From positions 62,001-126,000 of the forward strand of contig AJFK01000913.1 of assembly GCA_000467715.1 (NCBI GenBank): a stretch of 64,000 nt of DNA. Reading direction: 5' to 3'. The notes under the pieces were generated by a model, which was not told the DNA's origin, searched no databases, and saw only the letters and a program-made list of their open reading frames with translations. The stretch is from Hysterium pulicare CBS 123377 (Eukaryota > Ascomycota > Dothideomycetes > Hysteriales > Hysteriaceae). This document shows positions 56,688 through 64,000 of this stretch, one piece after another. The position numbers and the translations under genes are program-made. The stretch's first letter is position 1. Each line of letters starts with the position of its first letter.

Positions 56688-57606
56688 TCACGCCACAGCT
56701 TTAACAAGACTCTCAAACAATGGCGAAAAGCTACCATAATATTCCCCCGTCGCGTCTTTTGTCTTGACTGAGGTGACAAATAACCAGTCTGCCGTGTTAC
56801 CCAACTGATCCACCATCCAGTCCATGACAGTCCTTCCAATGTTGGGCACCGAGTGTAGTAACACCGCAGTTCGAGATTTCCGAACCGGAAGATTCTGCAG
56901 AGCATCGAAGTTGTCGCGATCGATCCATTTCTCAAATGAGTCTTCGAAAACCACTGTGATGTCGGCGAGAGTCATGTACGTTTGTGACTTTGAGTTTGCT
57001 GAAGTGAGGTTGGCGATAGGTATGTTTCCTGGGTTGTGTACTATCATTTGGAATTAGATATGGAACTGCTGGCACCTTCGAATGTGTCGCTCGCTCGCTT
57101 GGGCACGCTCTTAAAGAAAACCGATCACGTACCCACAAAATGGTCTTTAAATTTCGTCCCATTCCTCACGGCCTGCGCAGCCTTTTTCAAGTAATTGTAT
57201 TTGGAAACCTCATATTGGCTTGGCGTCTCATCGAAGAAAATCCCATTCATTGATAGCTTCGTGTTGTTTGCGACCTTGGGCCAATTTGCATACGTCTGAA
57301 TCTCCGCGAGCACCTCATTGATGCTCTTGTCGGTGTAGTTGGTCGCAACGTAACCGAGCGGGCGGATGTTGTGATAAGTTTTCAATTTGGGGATCTCGTC
57401 CAAGTAGAGTTGTGATGGAAGGGAAGTCTGGCATGGCCCGGAGCACGGGTTGACGATGACAGTGAAGTCAACATTTGGATAGGCTTTCGCTCTATTTGCA
57501 GTCAGTGTTGGTCTGGTTTAGCTGGTCGATAGTGGACTTACGCCGCGTATAACGGATCCCAAGCCCCAGCTTGAGGATAAACGTAAAGAGGTAGAAGGAT
57601 CGACAT
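56688..57606 (-). CDS. Spherulation-specific family 4 protein
   Basis: Three exons (57606-57542, 57491-57133, 57040-56688) give 258 residues. The start MSILLPLYVYPQAGAWDPLY, then VIVNPCSGPC, LGYVATNYTDKS, and GIFFDETPSQYE are the hallmark blocks of the spherulin-4 family (PF12138), first known from encysting Physarum and common in fungi. The fold is a TIM-barrel like glycoside hydrolases, and some relatives act as glycosaminidases or bind walls, but activity for this group is not settled. No clear signal peptide is seen at the chosen start. Introns are 50 and 92 bases. Confidence 0.9.
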
Positions 57607-58836
57607 AGCGTATAGGGAATATGTTACAAAGAATGAACAAGAAGAACTCGTAGTCCAAAGATGAAGAAGTTTGAAATTGAATATGTCCTCGGAACTTAAA
57701 AGATGCAACTAGGTAAACCAACCCAGGTCCTGTTTGCGGGCCACGCGTTAAGTTAATATTCTTCTGCACAGCATCTTGTTGTGCCCCTGACTTGAACGTC
57801 ATTCTCAACAATATGCCCTGGATAACGGACGCGTGGAAGAGATGTTCGAGAACCAACGGCTGCACTATATATTAATGAACATGGGTGGATTGGTGGAGTG
57901 CAACGGCGAATAAATTAAGAAGCGAGAATTGCCTAATGGACTAGATGTTCGCCTAAGACGGTAGACCCGTTTTCGCCTCTCTATGATGGAACTACTAGGT
58001 TTCCTTATAATAGCCACCGGCCAAACTTCCCCTTCCTCACAACGTCTGTCCAACAAGAAACACCATAGAGGATACGTACCTAGGCAGTTAAACAGGTATT
58101 AAGGGAATGACGCAAGAAAATAATCCTATCAACAAAATCATATGCGTCTACACATACTTTTACTGATACGCATCGCATTCTCCTTACCCATTCTCGTTAA
58201 GTTGTTTTCGTTTCCCTATTCGTCGGCTTTCAATCCTGCCTCCCAATCGCTTCATCATTACCAAGCTCTGGAGCCTATCTCAAGCCGTTAACTATCAGCT
58301 TCAGTCTTCATCCTTTGTTACAAATGACAATTCACCTCCCATTCATCAATACCTCACGGCAACGGCTCGAGAATCTTTCATGTCTCTCGACCTCCATGCC
58401 ATACCACCATTTCGTGCCTGACAGCTCTCACACCAACGTCAAACTTAACCATGGATCTAGTCCCGACCCCGTATAGAGGGTTGGATGACGAAGATGGATT
58501 TGAGTGACTTTTGCAACATAGGCGAATCAGTCTGGAACGATGCCCTCTCGATGACTTATGGTGTAAGTGGCGCTGATGTCCTGACTGAGTCGGGGCGGAG
58601 GACGATGAGGATGCCCATTGGCCTAAGCCACCAGATTATCTGGGAATAGAGATGGATCGATTGGCATCACGATCGCCGAGGGAAGTGTAGCTGTAATGGC
58701 ATTTCGAAGGCGTATTTTTTCTTATTTATTATAGTTACGCGGTCTCTTAACTATTGTGAGTAGTCTACCTAGCTTTTCTCGACATACACCAAACATATAT
58801 AATTCTGCTTAACGTACTCTCTGTGAATAGTCCAGA
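57607..58836. other. long intergenic stretch
   Basis: About 1.2 kb between two minus-strand genes, with no supported ORF, RNA or repeat. Confidence 0.4.
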
Positions 58837-60333
58837 CTAGATATTCGCCACGATTGGAGCCTTCCTCCCAACACCGTTTTGATGAGTATCCCGAACAGAT
58901 GGGTTTGGCTTGATCCCTAGCTTCTGCAACGTGCCGTCGATCCCCAATCCTCTTCCAAAAGCCCTTTCCTTGATCTCCTTTCCCCACCTCATGACTCCAC
59001 CCCTCATCCCGATCGCTTGATCTCCAATCGCCAAGCTCATAGTCGGCTGACCGCCAGACGGACAATCGACCAAATCAGCATCCTCCACCTTCTTTCCATC
59101 CTCCAAAGCAATAAGACTGTTTACTATATTAGTGGCCGCAATCTTACCCATATTCTGTGCAGGCCCGGAGCGCTTTATATGAGGCCACGCCGCCGCGTCA
59201 CCGATAGCATAGTGGTAGTCCGAGTTTGAGAAGGTGGTGGGGAATTGGAGTGTTTCGCGGACTTTCACGCAGCCTTTCTCGTCGATCAACTGTGAAGAGG
59301 GCTGCGGGAGGAAGCCGGTGTTCGCACCGCGTTGTTGAGTGGTATAGACCACGTGATCGCATGTCATTCTTTCGTCGCCTGAAAGAGAAAGCTCGATCTC
59401 GGTGGAGGCTTTATGTTCTGACAAGACTCGTGTGTTGAATCGGACTCGGACACCTTGCTCGAGAAGGATCTCGAATGCTTTCGCTTTGTAGGTATCTGGT
59501 AGCGGTTCGTTGCTTAGGAGCGTATCGCGCGAGTGAATAAGCACGACTTCACTATGGGGGAAGTTGCGTTTTGCTTCTGCTGCCATTTCAATTCCTACTG
59601 CGCCTGATGTACTTCGTTAGATATGTTCATACTCCCGAGAGGAGAATAGAGTCAAACCTCCGCCAACGATTACCATCCTCGATGCGTTCTTGAGCGGCGC
59701 GACATATTCTTCTACGCTCTGAAGATAAGTAGCTTCATGCAAAGCTTCCGGTACTACGGGCAAGGCTCGCCGCATCCCAGTAGCAACGACCAGAAAATCG
59801 TAGGGAATTGAATCCTTAGTCATTTCCGGTGATAAGTAAGTAAGAGTCCTTGATGTTGGATCGAGCTCCAAGGCCTTCCCCTGCACAAAGTGGATGTCTT
59901 CCTCAACAGCTTTACTCTTCAGCACTTCTTCATAGCGTATCCAGAATTCCCGCGCATAAGCTGGATTCAATTGGCCCAGCGGTGCTCCAACGGTGTGGTA
60001 AAACCCATCTCGTTCGTCTAGAATTGTGTATTTTGGCTTCGTGCGCAATGCTCGAGAAGGCTTGGGTGGCTCTGGCGGACCTACACTCGGCGGGCCTCGT
60101 CCGTCTGGCCCACCAGCTTGGGATGAGTCCTTGAATTTGCCAGAACTCAACGCTACGAGATTATTCAATGCTGATATACCGCCGTATGCAGCACCAACAA
60201 TAACTATATGAGGCAGAGAGTCGGTCATGCTGAGTCGAATGCTAGATGAAAAGCGACGAACTGTGGCAGGAGGATTTACTAATGGCAGAAATAAAAAAGG
60301 GGTGAATAATCTGTAGGGGCTGAAGCCGAACAT
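58837..60333 (-). CDS. AIF/AMID-like FAD-dependent oxidoreductase
   Basis: Two exons (60333-59658, 59603-58837) give 480 residues from MFGFSPYRLF. The chosen N-terminus is hydrophobic and basic and contains VRRFSSSIRLS, a classic fungal mitochondrial cleavage pattern. Without it the protein would start MTDSLPHIVIVGA at 60228 (445 residues). The FAD motif is VGAAYGG; a second nucleotide motif VIVGGGAVGIEMAAE spans the 54-base intron. YAIGDAAAWP near the C-terminus is the family's flavin-binding GD motif. A proline-rich insertion (GPPSVGPPEPPKPSR) interrupts the first domain. Relatives include the apoptosis-inducing AMID/Aif1-type NADH oxidoreductases. A role in mitochondrial NADH oxidation or stress death is inferred. 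Confidence 0.88.
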
Positions 60334-61189
60334 GTGCGAGGGCAAGGGCAAATATTGATACAATAGAAGCATTGAAAGTGGGAATAAGTTTCAGTCGAAA
60401 CTTCATCCCTAGCCTCGGTCAACATGAAGAAAGTAAAAATGGTGGCCACCAATCGTTGTGGCAGAACGTAGAACTAATGATGGAATCTAAGCGTTTGAGC
60501 CGAGAGCATCTAAGCAGGCGGAAAGTGCGGAATTAAATCTTATCAGATTGATAAGCGCCGGCGTTGGTGGATTAAGACTCATGTCCGATAGTTTTCTCCG
60601 AATCTTGTCGGCAAGTCGGTTGTCTCCAAATCCCGAGGTACGAATTTGTCTTGTGGATTTTGTAAGGCAGTTATATTTGGGTATCAACATTCTTGTTCAT
60701 GATCCAGCATAGCACCAAAGCCTCCGCCCACGTACGACCCGTGTTGGCATTTTGACTGTCCGGCAGTCGTGTACTTGGTAAGCTCGTCATTGGAACTTAC
60801 CCGCCTGCAATATCACGTGACATGACCTCAACTCTTTCCCACTGCCTTTAACGCGAGAGTTCAACATCTCTCACGTCGAATCGTAGCATTTCGTTGGCAC
60901 TGTCTTCTCATATAAAACAATCGCTTAGGTTGAGTGTGAATCTATATTTTGATGATACGAAGCGGAGAAAGCACGCCATCTTACGCCGGTTTCACACTAT
61001 CTTACCTCGATTAGGACACGCCCGACGATCATCGCAAACGTCGAATATTTCCCAGCACACGAAATATATCGACTCCGCCATAGACAGAATTACTCTCCCG
61101 CACAAGCACTTATGAAGCGCCGAATTAACTATTCTAGATTTACAGAACTCCGCTTTGTCGACCGAATAAAGCCTCTCTGCGCTAGCACC
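60334..61189. promoter_or_regulatory. Divergent promoter, AIF-like gene and TauD-type gene
   Basis: The 856-base interval between opposite starts. A short minus-strand ORF (60487-60690) ends RFNSALSACLDALGSNA but has no recognisable family; I do not call it. Otherwise nothing is seen. Confidence 0.4.
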
Positions 61190-62607
61190 ATGGCCACCCC
61201 GCAAGTCCTTTCACCCATACCTCCGGGTCAGCCTGACATTGGCTATACTCCAGACTACAACAAATATCGCGCGAGGGTCCAGCGGAGACTTGCGACGGAA
61301 AGACTGGACACGACACTTCCTGCAGGCTTTCCACGTAGACTTGAATCGGACTTGGTATGGAATGGCAAAGATATTGCGGCCAGGTACGATTGGACGTACG
61401 AGCTAAGTAAAGTGGATCTCGAAGAGATTGATAACGGTCTTCGCCATTTCAAATGTACACCTCTAACTACCGTAAGATTCCTCGGATTTAACCTGGCTAA
61501 TTTTATTATAAGCGTTAAACGTGCCGCTCGGTTTCGTCAATGAGAGAACGTTTCCTCTCCCAAAGCTTCGTGCTATTTTGAGAGGCATCTCAAAAGAAAT
61601 CCATACTGGGCATGGTTTCAAGGTCCTCCGTGGCCTTCCGGTTGATAAACACACCCGCGAAGAGAACATCATCATTTACGCTGGAGTTTCCTCCCACATC
61701 GCCCCTACAAGAGGCCGACAGGATCACCAATATGACGGAAAAGCAGCTGATGTTGTGTTAGCACATATCAAAGATCTCAGCAATGTTGTTGATGCAAGCA
61801 CGATCGGGGCGCCAGCCTACACCACGGATAAGCAGGTTTTCCATACCGACTCCGGCGATGTCATTGCTCTTTTTGCCTTGGAGACCGCTGTGTCAGGTGG
61901 TCAAAGCAAGCTGTCCAGTAGCTGGAATGTGTACAACGAGCTTGCGGAAATCAGACCGGACTTGATACGTACCTTGGCAGAACCGTGGGTAACAGAAGTG
62001 TGCGTGCTGACTTCGCCTGTGCCACCGGCGTACTTGGTGGCCGAACGGGTTGTCTAGAAGCTGACAATGAACAGGTTTGATAACAAAGAGAGACCATATA
62101 CCCTTCGTCCACTTCTTCACTACCAAGCAGCAACGGAAGAGAGTCGTGAAAGACTCATTATTCAATATGCTCGCAGAACATTCACCGGGTTTTTAGGTCT
62201 ACCTCGATCGCAGGATATACCGCCAATTACAGAAGGTCAAGCAGAGGCGCTGGATACTTTACATTTTCTTGCCGAAAAACATGCCGTCAGCCTAGATTTC
62301 CGAACGGGCGATATCCAATTCGTGAACAATCTCAGTATTTTCCATGCTCGAGATGGGTTCACCAATACTCCGGAGCAGCAGTGAGTGTCTCTACATAAAC
62401 CTTTCTGTCAACTTCATTTCTGACCGGATTAGACGTCACCTTATGCGGCTTTGGTTGCGAGACCCGGAGTATGCTTGGAATACTCCAGAAGCCTTGAAGG
62501 GGCGTTGGGATCGAGTATATGGAAATGTTACACCGGAGAACTCAGTATTTCCACTTGAGCCGTACATTAGAAGTGCAAGTCAAGGCAAAGTTGAAGAGAA
62601 GTCGTAG
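61190..62607 (+). CDS. TauD/TfdA-family Fe(II)/2-oxoglutarate dioxygenase
   Basis: Four exons (61190-61454, 61513-61999, 62075-62380, 62433-62607) give 410 residues. The iron triad is His199 and Asp201 in FHTDSGD, with the distal His341 in IFHARDGF. An arginine expected to bind 2-oxoglutarate lies in RHLMRLWLRDPE after the last intron. The enzyme hydroxylates a carbon next to a leaving group or a small organic acid, using O2 and 2-oxoglutarate. Fungal relatives include taurine-type and unassigned oxygenases. The start is the ATG with ideal context (ACCATGG) at 61190. The third-exon junction was placed at GTGCGT with a GCTGAC branch site. The enzyme looks intact and cytosolic. Confidence 0.9.
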
Positions 62608-63239
62608 AGTTGATAGAGTCTTCGGAGGTTAAGAACGAGATACGCGACACGAATTCATTCCTGCTAATTCGTTGGACGCTTTGAATTTCATTCTGTTAGC
62701 AATTTCACCTGCGCTGAATCGACCGTGTTCTACGAACGAGTACCTGTTGGACAACGAAGTTCTTTGTGAGCACGCGTCTCGTGATACAAGATGGTTTCTC
62801 CAAATGGCGTGCTTTGCCCCCTGTATTCGCGAGTTTAATATCCAACATTGGACGCAGGGTGAACTTGTGGCACAAGGCATAACATCGCCAGTCCCACTAT
62901 TCTGCAAAATCAGGATTCGCTCAACTGCTGAGATCTGGCACGGCTACCTTGGAAGTGCGTATCGTTACTGAATGTGGTAGGTGGTATACAATGCATGTAC
63001 TGAACTGTAATACTGTGGCAGGATAGTGCTATTATACTTGTAAATAACGACATACGTATATTCCTGATTTTCCTAACTAAATGTCTTATCCACCGGACTG
63101 AGCTTCAATTCGATCCGTCGGAACCGTTTAGGGGGAGATTCCTCGACATACCTTGCTAAGCTTGCTTAGACTTATCATTTTTTGTCCCACTTTCACGCCG
63201 TTAATTTTTGGTCGTAGCCGGCTTCAATATTTAACGCTT
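62608..63239. other. intergenic stretch
   Basis: 3' flank of the dioxygenase and promoter of the permease. A 99-codon ORF (62672-62971) has no recognisable features. Confidence 0.4.
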
Positions 63240-64000
63240 ATGGCTTTCTTACGTATAGCTTTTGCTAAGGACTCGACTGGAGGCAATCCAGAAGTCGCGA
63301 GTACATTGGACGAGGGTGAAATCTCAGATGGGAGTCTCAAATATGTCATCGAGAAAGGTGGCAATGATTCTCCGGAGTCATACCAAGAGGCCACAGGGGC
63401 TCCTGTTGAGGTGAAATCACCACTGGGGTGTTCAGTGGGATCCATCACGATTATATTGTTGAACCTGAGTAAGATGGCGGGAACTGGTATCTATTCTACA
63501 CGTGAGATCCCATTAGCCTTCAATTATATGGGAAGAGACTGACGGTAAACCTCTGCAGCTTCTAGTATCCTAAGTGGCACCGGGTCCGTTGGCCTCAGCA
63601 TGATATACTGGCTCATTGGTTTCTTTACTTCGTCTTCCGCTTTATCAGTTTACCTACAATACGCAGCATATTTTCCGAACCGCTCAGGCTCCGAGGTAGT
63701 GTACCTTGAACAGGCCTATCCCAGGCCCAGGTGTTTGTTTTCGACAATCTTCGCAGTGCAATACGTAAAACTCTCATTCAGCAGTGGAAATGCCATTAGT
63801 AAGTAGCCACCCCGGAGAGTGAAGAAGAAAACGACAGTGCTCATCATTTTCAGTATGTGCAGAATATCTCTTCACCATCAACGGACACACACCCTCGAAC
63901 TGGGAAGCCAAAGGTGTTGCTGTGGCAGTCTATACCGTTGCTGCATTACGTAAGTTTCCATCCTCTCCCAGCTTGGGTCTCATTGGATCCTAACGACTAC
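63240..64000 (+). CDS. Methionine-permease-like transporter, 5' part (runs off the window)
   Basis: Exons 63240-63501, 63559-63798 and 63854-63949 are supported; an intron begins at 63950 and the gene leaves the window. The product starts MAFLRIAFAKDST and has a long acidic cytosolic N-terminus. It then has GTGIYSTPSSILSGTGSVGLSM, the first-helix signature of Mup1-type high-affinity methionine permeases (the splice restores TPSSIL). Next come EVVYLEQAYPRPRCL and AEYLFTINGHTPSNWEAKGVA. It belongs to the amino acid/polyamine/organocation superfamily and should import methionine or a similar amino acid. Confidence 0.88.

Overview
The window is nuclear DNA of a filamentous ascomycete, most likely Pezizomycotina and possibly Leotiomycetes-like, though the class is a guess. 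The signs are short GT-AG introns (about 45-130 bases) in most genes, fungus-specific families (HET, Zn2Cys6, CYP505 P450 fusion, LysM/CBM18, AA8-AA12, spherulin-4, 2EXR), and widely spaced genes on both strands. I saw no rRNA, tRNA, CRISPR, LTR element or DNA transposon. Exon borders were worked out by hand from splice motifs, frame continuity and family knowledge. Gene lengths below are for those spliced models.

Layout. 0-4.2 kb: the tail of an unknown gene, then a Cdc24-like Rho GEF with a fungal STAND-type N-terminal region. 4.8-12.3 kb, all minus: an ankyrin-HET protein followed by two tandem paralogous HExxH proteins of no family I recognise. 13.6-18 kb, minus: a membrane-protein gene with an in-frame stop, then a Pho84-like phosphate transporter. 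20.2-23.3 kb, plus: a BCS1-like AAA ATPase and a short-chain dehydrogenase. 23.5-32.8 kb: an amino acid/choline-type permease, a self-sufficient CYP505 P450-reductase fusion and, divergent from it, a Zn2Cys6 regulator. Together these look like a small fatty-acid oxidation or detoxification neighbourhood.

33.2-43 kb: a decayed polyol dehydrogenase, a 2EXR F-box-like protein, a dienelactone hydrolase, a Baeyer-Villiger-type flavin monooxygenase and a secreted AA8-AA12 haem/PQQ dehydrogenase. This is a catabolic stretch suited to plant-matter breakdown. 44-50.5 kb: a decayed protein-kinase-like gene, then a divergent pair made of a secreted LysM plus triple-CBM18 chitin binder and a 1071-residue secreted protein. 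The latter has a NucA/NucB-like motif, Cys-Gly and Pro-rich repeats and a C-terminal domain resembling that of killer-toxin-like class V chitinases. 51-58 kb: an F-box protein, an enoyl-CoA hydratase/isomerase, a rearranged remnant of an MFS drug transporter, a tiny membrane ORF and a spherulin-4-like protein. 58.8-64 kb: an AIF/AMID-like flavoprotein, a TauD-type dioxygenase and the start of a methionine-permease-like gene that leaves the window.

Best candidates for something new are (1) the LysM-CBM18 / nuclease-like divergent pair, (2) the tandem HExxH paralogues beside a HET gene, and (3) the STAND-N/Cdc24 fusion GEF. Several genes look freshly broken or rearranged (13.6-14.6, 33.2-34.0, 44.1-45.2 and 54.7-55.7 kb), which suggests an accessory, fast-changing region.
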